From: Oscheius onirici
Taxonomy: Eukaryota; Nematoda; Chromadorea; Rhabditida; Rhabditidae
DNA length: 64,000 bases
Direction of reading: 5' to 3'
Assembly: GCA_932521025.1 (NCBI GenBank)
Contig: OW051473.1
Location: 5,022,001 to 5,086,000, forward strand
Shown here one piece after another: positions 36,180 to 47,700 of the stretch (positions are counted from its first letter, which is position 1; the number at the start of each line of letters is the position of its first letter). A program made the position numbers and the translations under genes. Below the pieces are notes generated by a model. It was not told the DNA's origin. It did no database searches and saw nothing but the letters and a program-made list of their open reading frames with translations.

Positions 36180-38339
36180 CTAGAATGTTCGATCGCTTCC
36201 AGTAAGGTCCATTCCATAGATTGGAGGCATTTGTGCCATTGACGGAAACTCATGCGGATGAGTTCTTGGGGATGTCTGTTGAACAAGTTGGATCTGCTGT
36301 TGCAATATTATAGGCTGATGATGAGTTTGTTGCCCTGTCGGTTGTGGCTGTTGACTAATCGGTGCAAGTTCAACTACAGGCTCTGGCTTTTTCTCATCAG
36401 GAGCATCAACAACAGGAGATACCCACGCCATTTCGCCTGAAGGTGGTTTGGTTTTTGGTGCCATATCCTTGACAGAAGTATAAGTCGGTGATCGTGTGAT
36501 AACTTGAGGCTCACTATTTCGTTTTGTCATGGTTTTGTTCGAATGAGATGCCGGCTCAAGGGGCGTAACAGCTCTTTGAGGCGGTTGACCACGAACAGAC
36601 TGCTGCTTCTGTGAGTTAGGTTGCTCCATAGGTAAGACTGTTTGCATTTGGCTTGGCTGTGGTTGAACAATGGCTACTGGGTGGACTTGTTGAAAAGATT
36701 GTGATTGTCTGGGCGACAATTGTTCTGTCTGCTGTTGAGCTACAACAAAAGGGTAGATCTGTTGAGTATCTTGTACTGTCTGGTCTTCTTGTTCCTGAGC
36801 CATTTGTCGTGGAGTAGCAGTAGGACTTGGAACTACTTGTACTGGAGCTTCTTGTGAAACACCCGTCATAGTCATTGGCGGCTCATTTAGCACTGCTTGA
36901 TTCTGTACCATAGGTAATGGTATACCTTGAACATTTTGCCGTGGAGTAGCAGACGGGCTTGAAAAAATTTGCGTCGGTATAGTTTGCTGTATTGGATGTT
37001 GCATAGCCGGGTTTTCTTGCTGCGGTGATGGAATTGCTTGACCTGGAAGCAGTGGCATTAGCATCATTGCAGGCGGTGGAAGACCCATGGGAATTTGACG
37101 TGGCTGAGGTGGCGGTGGTCCGTATGGTGGTAGCTGCTGTAACTGTTGTCCTAGAAAAATTTGTGGTGGCTGAGTCGAATTCACGGGCAATGGATGAACT
37201 TGTGCGCGTCCGGTAAGCAAAGGTGTACGAGGTACGTTTTGGTTACCTTTCCTCTGAATTCAGTATTTGTACTATACATGAACTGCTAGTACCGTTGCTA
37301 GTTCTTTGATCCATTCAGGATGTTTGTACTTGTAAGCTCGTCCACAGGCAGCCATGGCAATCGCATCGCGATATGTCGGCATCAGGAAGATGAACAAAAT
37401 CTATTCAAACTAATCAAAAAAAACCACAGTTTCTTACCCAATAAGGACTCACAAAGAACTCTAAAATCCGTTGTTTGTAGAAAAGACTTGCAGCTTCCTT
37501 CATATCAATGCCTTTTATGGCAACAATGTTCATGAGATCATCGTAATACCAGACTAGAAAATCGTTCACGATAATGATTAAAGTAAAACGTACATAGTGC
37601 CAAATAGCTTGGAACGAGCCAGAAAGAGGTAAAAATCGACCAGAACATTCGAACACAAGCTTTTCGCACTACGGGATCTTCCGTTTGTGCCGGTATGCTG
37701 AAGCAGAAGAAGGAAGCGATGAAGAGCTGAACATTTTTTAGGGAACATTTTGAAAATCTTTTACCGCAATCTTTGCTATTGCGAAAAGAACGCTACCGCA
37801 TATCATTGCACCGACTAAAGCAAACACCGGAAGACTCTTGTAGTCAGTGGATGTGAAATGAAAGCATCCCGAGACCAACCATCCAATGAGTTGAATTGAG
37901 AGATAGATTGTCCAGCTGTCTTCCATGGTCGGAGCTCTACGCGTGCAGACTACGAAAGCGTGTGAGTAGATGTAAACTGCTACTCCGATGTGTACCGTCA
38001 CAAAAGCTGTTGTCAGACAAACGGTGCACAGGTGACTGAAGACGTCCACACTAAAATGTTTTCTATAAATAAAACAATAAATTTGATCTCACATGTAGTA
38101 GGTCTTGGAGAACATTAGCGTAAATTGGATTTCCAGAAATCTCATAGCAACTCCGATGGTAAGAGGAAATAAGGTGGCCGTGGTGAAGCATTTGGTAAAA
38201 TCTTTTTCGACAAATCGGTTCAGGTAGTAGTAGAATGCGTGTAGACAAAGGAAAAGAAAAGTAAGGATGAGTCCGAACAAACCTAAGAATCAAGTTGATT
38301 ATTAGAAACTAGTTTACAAACTTTCGTATAGCACAGCAT
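36180..38339 (-). CDS. Seven-TM protein with long Pro/Gln-rich cytoplasmic tail
   Basis: The spliced frame runs down to TAG at 36,180. Hydrophobic segments include LFGLILTFLFLCLHAFYYYL, FPLTIGVAMRF, LCTVCLTTAFVTVHIGVAVY, IYLSIQLIGWLVSGCF, LVGAMICGSVLFAIAKIA, IFTSFWLVPSYLAL and ILFIFLMPTYRDAI, consistent with seven helices. The tail, about 350 residues, is rich in Gln and Pro and low in complexity. The last intron (about 37,251-37,296) joins the TM part to the tail in frame. The start is uncertain: an ATG at 38,339 fits, but an upstream exon near 38,436 is possible. It resembles nematode orphan receptors in topology; I could not assign a family. Confidence 0.65.
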
Positions 38340-38820
38340 CGAAGTCTGCCTCGTCTGGGAACTTACATGTGTAAGATTTGTTCTTTTTGAAGTACTTACA
38401 AAATGTTTGGTTGAGCTGAACCGCTGTTAACAACATCTTAAACGAGTTACAAAATCGTAAAATTAGCATGAGATACCTCGCATTGGATTGTATTAGCGAG
38501 AGAAGGTGGTGCTCGCCATTAGAGGCAGCTGAAGAATGTCTGGCTAAGAAAACGTTCTTTATAAAGACGTGATAACTCAATTTGTTACCAGGGTGACAAA
38601 AACACCTGCACGTAAGGATTGCTGCTCTTGCGATGAGATCAAGCCAAATCAGCGGGTGGGTTGCAGGTAAGTTCCGCGATAAGAGCGGAAACATTAAGCA
38701 TACTTTAAATTTTTAACTATTGTGAAAAGTTTATAGTCAGCGGAATAACACTAACATCCGGTTAATGAAATGTATGTTTTTCAAAAAATGGCGCTGACGT
38801 GGGTGGCAGGTGGCGCCTGA
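38340..38820. other. Short intergenic region
   Basis: It may contain an additional 5' exon of the seven-TM gene (around 38,400-38,436). Otherwise nothing is supported. Confidence 0.4.
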
Positions 38821-39214
38821 TTATGCGTTTTGCTGTTGAGACTGAAGCAGCAGTTTAGCAAGAGGGGCCTTAAAAATGTTTAAGCACAAGTAGAAAATTA
38901 ATATACTTGTCCGTTTCTGATGAGTGCGTCAGTCATCGGTCCGATCCAATGGTTCTTTGTTTTGAGAAGCTCGATCAATGCATCGAGACGATCGTCAGCA
39001 GATTCCTAAATATGACTTAACTCGATCAGCTTTTGAATTTAGTTACCTTGGAGTAAACGGCACCCATTTCATATGACTTGAGGACATTTCGGGCTACTAA
39101 AAGAGGAACAACATCCTTAACGTTGAGACCTTGAAGAGTAGAACGAAGACGATCCAAGTTGTCAGCCTGGATGGCGCGTAGGTCAGCTAGACTCTGAGAA
39201 CAAGACACGGCCAT
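38821..39214 (-). CDS. CARD-only protein
   Basis: Three exons (39,214-39,047; 39,005-38,907; 38,868-38,821) give 104 residues. It reads as a six-helix death-fold CARD: NLDRLRSTLQGL (H1), VKDVVPLLVARNVL (H2-H3), DDRLDALIELLKTK (H4), WIGPMTDALIRNG (H5) and APLAKLLLQ (H6). Nothing follows the domain apart from a short Gln-rich end. CARDs mediate homotypic binding, as between CED-3 and CED-4. A stand-alone CARD could be an adaptor or a decoy inhibitor of caspase activation. The assignment rests on pattern, not on a search. Confidence 0.65.
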
Positions 39215-41471
39215 GCTGAAACTTTTTGATGAGAAAGGGATGAGTATTAGGCGAGAGAGACAACTGTTTGCGGATCAGCTGCAACACGGTTAATGACAAG
39301 ACAAACAATTCAAACGGTTGAGACGTATGCTCATGTGATATGTTGTAGGTAGTTGGCTGCGATTTCGTGTGAATCGCGGCATATTGAACCAAATGTTAGC
39401 TAATTTCAACATTCTGGTTCCCCGGAAACCTATGAAAAGGAGCAAATAACCAGTTTCGGTTTTCAATTTCACCACACGTAAACGGTGGCATAAAGAAGCC
39501 GAGTGGGTCAAACAAACGATTATGCGCTTAGATGCATGTATACAATGCGCAACAGCGGTGTTTTCCGCCTTTGGTTATTAGAGGAAACTTAACAGATGAC
39601 CTGAGCAAACATTAGTTTAGTTGTAGCGTTTTGCTCAAGTTTCATCCGTAATGTTGCTATTTTAGAGCACTGAGCAAAATTAAGAGGACCGATAACATAG
39701 GGTAGAGGTAGACGTTGTCGGGATACTTAGCGAGTCAAGCGCAGCAACGACGGGCAGAAAAACGACTTCCTTGAGGTGATAGATGAGCCGCGTATGGCGT
39801 GAATGCGGAAATACGCACTCCTCTTACGGAGGATGCGAATGCTCATCCTTCCTCGAGAGTCTGCGATGTGCAAATATGCTAATGAGAGGCGTTCGAATAG
39901 GACAATGAAAGATAAGATAAACGACATTGTGGCAGATACCAAAAGGAAAAAGTTCCAAAGAGGAATGTGTATTCTATCTTTGTGTTTATGACCAGCAAGA
40001 GGCGATTCTGGTCCATTCGTTTGTTATTCATGGCTAGAGAACAGACGACGGGCCGTCTTCTACAAACTAGCAAAGAGTAAGTGCCGACAGCCGTTTTAGG
40101 AAATTTAATCAACTACGTAGGAGAGATGAAGATAAATCAGTACAACAATTAGCGATTAACCTAACAACGATGGTTGGTGCAAAAATCTCAAGCACAAGGC
40201 ATCGGCAGCTACAATGCCATGTGTTCCCGTTATCAACGGCATTGTCTCTACTAATGGACGCCCAAATTAGTCTTGGCAAATGACTTTGTCTGCATCTGTA
40301 GACTCAACCTTAAATAATTCAAAAGTAGATGTCCAATTAATAGAGAGTCGGTCGAGCGGCGTCAGAATATTCGGCAATGGTCAAGCAAGAGGGATTTGTT
40401 TGGAATAAATTACGGACCGAATTACTCTGACTCATGCTGAAACGCCATTGCGAAAAGGCCAAGAAAGGGCAGAAAGGAGAAACAGCCAACAAATATGTGA
40501 GCGGGAGTGGTGCTCGGATTTCTTCTTCGCAAGATCTCCCTCTTAGTATGCCAAAATGTTTGCCCGCATCCTATTTCACGCTTGAAGATAGAACAATTCA
40601 GTAGCCATCGGATCAAAGCTGAAAAAGGTTTGACTGCCTCAGAAGAGAGAAAGAATGGCAGCGTTCAAAGTAATAGCTGCACCAACACCCATTGCCTGGA
40701 TAAAACTACGGCCCGAACGCTATAAATCTTGTGTCTAGGCTCGAATTCTACTGCCATAGAGGTATAATTGGTCGAAAGGTGATTAAATCCCGATTGTTTT
40801 CTTGATAACAGTAAAGGGAACAGGAGCTACTAAAGTAGGCGAACGACGGGACAAGTGCGAGAAATTACAGCAAGGTGTGAAGAGCCAGCGAACGCGGGAT
40901 ATTTGATGGATGGCGTAAACCATACGGTCGCATTTGTCAACTGCGCTGCCTCTAAAAGCTCAGCTGACCGCTGCTGTAACGATAATTCATCAGCTCAATG
41001 AGACGTTTTCTGATGAGGCTGGTCGAAATATTGCCCTCAAATTAGAGTCTATGTCATGTCTCAGGACGTTTTGTGAAAATGAAAGATACATTCCAAAAAG
41101 AGTGGCTCTTTTTTGCGTATGGAAAGAGTAAAGAAAGATCTTTATCCGAAAAAGACTTCTTTGATCAACAGGAAAGAGATGTTCTCACAGCCGTCACCTG
41201 CTTCTATGGTTGTTCTAAATTCAATAAACGCAAAGAACGATGTTGTGGCCTCGGCGGAGCCTACTGAGGTGTAACGGCAATATCCTTAAAAACGTCAGGG
41301 ACACTCTTTTCTGTACCTGTTGACCTAGAACGGCTACGATCTGAATATTAATTAACGTGAATCCAGTCATCTTCTATATCAGCCTACTCCATAAAAGGCG
41401 GGAATGAATCATTCAGGCCTTTCTTGACCCTTATCTTGCTCAGTGCGTCCGTTCCTCTCTATCGATCGACC
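39215..41471. other. Intergenic, no supported gene
   Basis: About 2.2 kb with only short frames on both strands and no domain, signal peptide or tRNA recognised. Confidence 0.5.
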
Positions 41472-42175
41472 ATGTCGGCAAAAATAGGCTCGGGGTAGGC
41501 AGTGAAAGATGTTTTTAAATAGTATATTTATAGGGTACAGCCGAAAGAAGAAGCTCCGACACGACCTCGCTTCGACATTTGGAATTTGGCGACTCCCACA
41601 TCAGGAATTCGCATATTTCAAACAGTAAACATGACTGAGAAAACATTGCATATATTTGCAGATAGGAGCAACGGCATCGCTCTTCTTGATCGGATCTGTG
41701 GGATCGCAGTTCTCACCTACTTATGGGGCCCTACTCAGCTGCACATTCGGTAAACAAGATGGAAATATGAGAAAAATATAGTTCAGCTGCTATTGTTTCA
41801 ACAACTTTCTTGATCACGTTTGCTTTCAACTTGCAAAACACTACTAAATCTTTTGACTGGATCATGTGGGTAAGCAAAATTTTGAGATATTTAGTCAGAT
41901 TCCTCTTAGGAAACAGTCTACGCTGGATCGCTCTCATTTCTGTTCCTTGTCAACACTATCACAATGTCCTATAGCAGCATTCGATGGGGTTATACGCAGT
42001 GGTACCTTTCAGCTGTATGTTTTACAATGTTATCATTGCATTTAATACTCAGATCATCTGTCTGTTAGTGGCTGGAGCATTTGTGATGGACACCTTTATC
42101 TGTGTGAGGCTCTTGCTTCAAAAACCAAACGCGAAACATACTCAAGAATGTCTCAATATACAACAAATGAACTGA
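41472..42175 (+). CDS. MARVEL-like four-TM protein
   Basis: Exons join from the ATG at 41,472 to TGA at 42,175. The frame continues MSAKIGSG into a short cytosolic segment (PRFDIWNLATPTSGIRIFQT). Four hydrophobic segments follow: IGATASLFLIGSVGSQF, AAIVSTTFLITFAFNL, ETVYAGSLSFLFLV and IICLLVAGAFVMDTFICVRL. The C-terminal tail is polar and ends ECLNIQQMN. The topology and spacing match MARVEL-domain proteins (MAL/CKLF type) of membrane microdomains and vesicle traffic. AATAAA occurs just after the stop. Confidence 0.65.
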
Positions 42176-42318
42176 ATGACAATAAAGGCAACTAATCTTA
42201 GCACTGTTATAATATGACATTGGAAAGCAAAAGTGATAGCTAGTCAACCGTCAACTGGCTAGTTAATCTAAAAATTGTTTACATTAATACGGAGTGATTT
42301 AAAGAAGAGATCGTGTTG

Positions 42319-43545
42319 TTATGAAGGCCTGCGAATGTACACGACACGTGTTTCCATCGGGTACTGATGAGAAACTGACCTTCGAGGTGGAGGCTGTGTT
42401 ATAAAATACTGACGGTGAGGTACAACCCGACTGGAAGTGGCAGCCATTTTGGCGATGTCTGGTCTCACGTAGGATAAGAGCGGTTTAAATTCGACTTCCG
42501 GCTCGTCTTCTGCGACTACTTCCTCTTCGTGAGCCACTTCCATGACAGGCTCAGAATCATCGACATACAACACCTCCTCGGGTTCGAATTTAACGTGTTC
42601 GTCAACTTCTACTTCCTCGACTTCAACATGTTCCTTGTGCTCCTCGTCGTCGTTTGGATGTTCGTCAATATGTTCCAATTCTTCCTCGTCTTCTTCAGCT
42701 ACTCCCTCTTCTTTCAAATCAACAACGCCATAGTTCCTTACGACGGGCTCCGGCGGCTTCGTCTTCCACCGCCCCTGATCCGGATTATATTCACTATCCT
42801 TCATTGCCTTTCTCTGCTCCTCACGTAACTTCTTTCGTTCCAACCAGGCATCGCGAGGTTCACTTTGCTTTTCCTTCAGCGTTTTTGCTCGTTTGTTCAA
42901 CGTTTTCAAACGAGCCTCCCGTTTTTCAGCGACTGAAGTAACAAAAATGAATAAAGCCTATTAAACACCCACCTTCCGGAGTTTCGGTTGAGTAGTGACG
43001 TAGACAGGCCTTTCGAAGCTGAAATCAATGATCAGTGAATATATATTCGGTATTTTCAAAGTTATAATATTGAAAAAAATGAACAGAATCATATTTTGCT
43101 TCATAAATATGTGCAGGCAGAAATCTTAGTCACAACCGCAGTGTATGTACTACACAAAAACGATTCGACCGTAAGAAACTACGCAGTTTTGTATTTTCAT
43201 TTTTTGGTTGCATTTTCAAGTAGAAAAAAATATGAAAAAGACACGTACCGACTCGGGCAGCGTTTGTCTGTTTAAGTACAGAGTTGGCACAAAATCCACG
43301 TGCGTAGGGTCCGGGCTAGGTCTCTGAGTTTTGAAGTGGATACTGCAGACGCTGTCAACTTTTTTGAAGCCATTCGCTCGCTGAAGTAAAATATAAATAA
43401 CAAAGTTTAATATTCTTACCTTGTCAGCGAGAACATGCATCCATTCAAGTTTCTGGCGACCTGCTTCCTTTGGTATACAATAGAATTTGACACTTTCCAG
43501 ACATTCTTTTCGTCCCCAACCGCAGAGGACGCAGCGCCGGTACAT
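42319..43545 (-). CDS. THAP zinc-finger protein with acidic tail
   Basis: Four exons (43,545-43,420; 43,380-43,249; 43,018-42,973; 42,932-42,319) give 305 residues. The C2CH finger is at the N-terminus: CVLCGWGRKE, the basic aromatic stretch WMHVLADKR, and CSIHF as the C-x2-H pair, followed by PTLYLN. THAP fingers bind DNA and derive from P-element-type transposases. A basic helical region (AEKREARLKTLNKRAK) is followed by a very acidic Glu/Asp-rich segment, giving a plausible transcription factor. No transposase domain is present, so this is a host gene rather than an element. Confidence 0.85.
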
Positions 43546-46500
43546 TTTCTGAAAAGATATTTATTTTAAAATATATAAAAATGAAGAAAAGTTTTAAAAA
43601 GCTTGAGAACAATAGTGATTAATAGTAGCAGCAATCTTAGCGTGTGATTCCGGTGGTCTACGTAGGCCGAGCTGTTACCGTACCCAAAAATTAAAAATTT
43701 AAAGCGAAAACGTAAAAACTTGACTTCCTCGCTAATGAGGCAAGAAAATTAGTAGTTTTAAATACAAACGTTATAGAATATTGATAGCTCGAAACAAATT
43801 TGTATAGAAGTACCAAATGCTTATAGGCAACACTACTAATAGGTGACGTGCAATAGCACAGCGTGGGCATTAAAATATACGCTTCTACTTTTAAAATGAA
43901 CTTAAAAACGCTCTCAATATCTTTTGCAACAACAGCTGAAGTTCCGGTATTGAAAGAAGCACGTAAAAACGAAATGGGCCATAAATCTTGATTCTGATGA
44001 TGAAAAAAGTAACTGTCACATTCTTTTGTTTCAAGCTGTGAATTCCTGCTTTTCTTGTACTGAACAGCCGTCTAGGACTGTTTTTGCCTGTTGCGCTCTC
44101 GTACGTAACAACTTCTGTCCAAATTCTACCAAACTCTATCAAAAACGGTTTACAAAGTTCAAAAGTGCTCCTACTTGTTACCTACTTGTACAAGTTCTGA
44201 CTTGTCGCTACAATGGACAAACAAACAAACATCCAAACAGAGTCCACCACAGACACCATGGCGCTTTATTATAAATTGGTTGCTCTAATCGGAATTTAAA
44301 TGAGCTTCTGAATGATAAGCATTCCGCGCCAAAACTTTAAAATGTTTTATCCGCTCCCATTAGCTTCATTCATCATTCTTAACATGAAAACAAGTGCTCA
44401 ATGGATAAGCGACTAAGGATGTTAAGCATCTACTGTGGTTACGAAATTTCTAGACAGAACCCGTTTGTTAAGCTGTCACTGATGCTGTCTTCACTAAGAG
44501 AACAGCGCAATTCTCAGCTTCTTTGCCCTAATTGACCTTTTCTCTTGTCGTCATTTGTTCGTCAGGTTGTTCATTGTAGCGAAAATTCCCACCTGGAACG
44601 CCTAGTTGTAATCGAACACGTTCCAACAGTTTTCTCGAAAACCTTAGTTATTGCGCCTTCTTTTCTTATAAAAATTTTCACCACTACTACTGGGAGAATG
44701 GATTGTTTTGTGGTTGTTTAGACATTCATTTGTGAACCTGATGACGTCGGTCCTAAGACCTCAAAACCATTGTTGCCATATTTCCACCCTCTCTCCGGTC
44801 CCGATAACACCTTTCATGGGGTCGTTTTTCCTTTATGATGGATATTATCCCGTCGCCAGTACCTGGGATCACCCAACGCCGTTATGAGCTTTCTTTATTC
44901 AAAAATTCCATGACATAGCTGCTGTTGCTTATCATTTGGAAGCACGCAGACTTTGCAGCTGGGAACCGTTCCTATCACCTTGTTCTTTATTTCCTGGAAG
45001 CCACCGTCAATAATCTATTTGGGTCCGCTGTCATTTTTCACTGATCTTTAAACCCACAGACACTAGTATGGCCAGTTCCAGCCGTCAAAGATAAGCTGCA
45101 AAAAGTGCTTATTCAACTTTTCGAGAAATTTTATAGACAACCTTTTAATACTTACTTCGATTGCTTCAATGCAGTTATTTTGTTTTCAGACTCTTCGAAA
45201 ATTGTTCTGCGGAACAATGCCGGACGCTTACCATCAGCTCGTCTGTTACGTTGTGGTGAGTTTTCCCAGCTTAGTCTTGCTCTTTTTGGTCATCTAAAAT
45301 TCATAACTCCGCCTTTGATTTTGCTGTTATGCACTTGAAAAAGGTGTCGCTGGTTATCGGATCAATTGTGCCAACAATTAGCATAAGCTGTTTATAGCGT
45401 CGGACCTCATATGGTAGTCTGTGTGCTTTTGAGATTTACACGGGAGGTCGGCCTAGCTGACAGCCGCCGCTTACCACTGTTGTTACTCCCTTGCTTGTTT
45501 TTCGAGACATGTGGTTTCGTTTTCACATGCCTAAGGTTTTTGTCCGCACCTTTTTGAATCAGCGCCAGGAGGGTCGGCAGAACTCGTCGCACGTAACAAA
45601 GGACTGGCGTTGGACTGACACCTCCCCATCTCCTTTTTGATAGTATAGTATTCCTAGTTTTTGTTTCACTTATTAGTCCTAAAACATCACAAAAGTATTT
45701 CCTACTTGTTGTGGTTGTCACCGGAAGCTGCCATATTTGCTTGGCCCCGCGATCTGTACGTACCTGACGATACCCGCTGCCTTTTGCACATTACCCTCAA
45801 AGATTCCTCACGTGTGACCTTCCCTATAAATCCCGACTCCTTAACAAAGACCAATTTATCGGCCTCCAGTAGTAGGCACTGCGACTCGGACTGTTACTCA
45901 GAAACTCGTTCACCCCCACAGTCGTCTCTCCAATTTAATTAATGTACAGAAGACAAGCCACAGATGCTCTTGCGTTCTTGCCCGGCTAATGGCTAATATC
46001 TGTCATAATACATGACCGATTGAAGTGGATCCCGCGGAGCCAGGAGGTGGTCATTTCGTAATCGTCGCAGAAAATGTCACAGCTCCTTTACACCGGCCAA
46101 CGGTCGGCATTCTTTCGGCGCCATCACTCCCTCCGGTTATACAAATTTTTGGTGTCCGTGATTTGCATCTCGAGGTGACAATCCGTGGCTCTAAAAGAAT
46201 TTTCGCGCCACATGCTACCAATTGTCTCCTATATCCATTAGTCCCACCACTGAGAGAGATAAATTGAATCAGCTGTAGATTATCGAGGGGAATTAGTTTT
46301 TGCAGCGTCATATGGAATCCTCTCTGGGATGCCGCATGTTGCAGTCATAGCGGGAAATGATAGACTTCATATCTCACCATTATGTAGCGACCCTTTGCAA
46401 ACCACCTACTGCCAACAACCGGTTTGTCCTACCACCTAGGACTACTCACACTTGCTTACTAATTCTTTCTCTTCTTTCAGGTGAAAGTGTTTACCGGAAG

Positions 46501-47700
46501 TACATTAATAATTTCGGGAACAGAAAGGCCATCTATCTCGGCCCTTGTATCCGTATCATTTCATTAATCAAAAAGATCAGTGTTCGGCCGATACACTTTT
46601 TACGCCAGTGATTAACTGCTCTCTATTCTCTTACTCTGAATGAGTGTCCTCTTTTTACGCCGGCCGTCGGTACTACGCGTTTTGAATTTGGCGCCTCGTT
46701 TCGGCGGCAGTGAGATGGCGGTTTAGAGACTAGCTTGTCCGTTGCTTCCTCCTAATGCAATTAGCTCATTTCCTTTCACTTACTGGTCCAATCACTCCCA
46801 TTTTCTACCTTTTTTTTATTATTTGAAAGTGTTTTATATGAATTTCATTCTTTCCGGTAAATTTTGGAATGTAAGAAGGTTCTCTCTGGGCCTCGAACAA
46901 AATTTCGTCTAAGTTTACAACCAAAGGGGATCGGTTTGCCTAGCTGGAGACAGTAAGTCGCCCTCGTAAATTGAGAAAGCCGTTTGCGGGCACACTAAAC
47001 GCTGCGGTCAGTGCCGATTTCACGACTTCTTTTCCAGAATCCTTTTACAGCAGCCGCCGTCTCTACCGTAGACTGTTTGCTTTCTCTGTTCAAAAAAGTG
47101 CACAACACCTTTCTGCAATGATGGTTCTTACCTCCGTCGATTAGTGTTCCGAATCGCGTGAAAGTGACCGTTTGTCAAGGCCAGTTGTGCCAAAGGTTGT
47201 GCGATGCAGCCAGTCATTGATCAACACTGTCTGATCCTCTAGAGAGATAGCTCTCTGCATGCCTCATTCTCCGATCTACCCCATCGCGCTTCCCAAATGA
47301 ACTGGGCGCGTCAAATGTGACGGTTGGGAGGAACACATGTGGTTTTGAGGTGTTTTTATGCGAAGACGGCCAATGTGCACCTGTGGGAGTGGAGTGTCGC
47401 CAGCGGCAAAACTTAAAGTGGACATTGCGACACTTTTTGCTCTGCGGGTTGAATTTTGTTCCTCGTAGTAAGAATACTCTACGTTATCAATACCCCTTCG
47501 GGCTCCCATACTGCCTTTGTCCATCATGAAGATTAATTATGTCCGTAACCCTAATGGACTGCCTTACGTATGAGAACTTTTGATGAATGGCTATCTGAAC
47601 GGCTTTTTTGCAAATGCGTAAATGCGTCTTCCAAGGACTTGTAAAGCCCAGCGTTCAACTTTTCCAGTTCCTACCATGTTAGCCCAAAAACTCTTTGCAG
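43546..47700. other. Long intergenic region, no supported gene
   Basis: About 4.1 kb. Open frames such as 45,407-45,721 (-) and 46,025-46,267 (+) overlap each other, have no recognisable domain and no splice support. GC content rises after about 45,400. I see no repeat structure that would identify a transposon. The last bases (TTTGCAG) look like a splice or trans-splice acceptor for the next gene. Confidence 0.5.

Noticed and set aside
45407-46311. Overlapping frames on both strands
   Set aside because: No domain, signal peptide or splice-supported extension, and the two strands compete.
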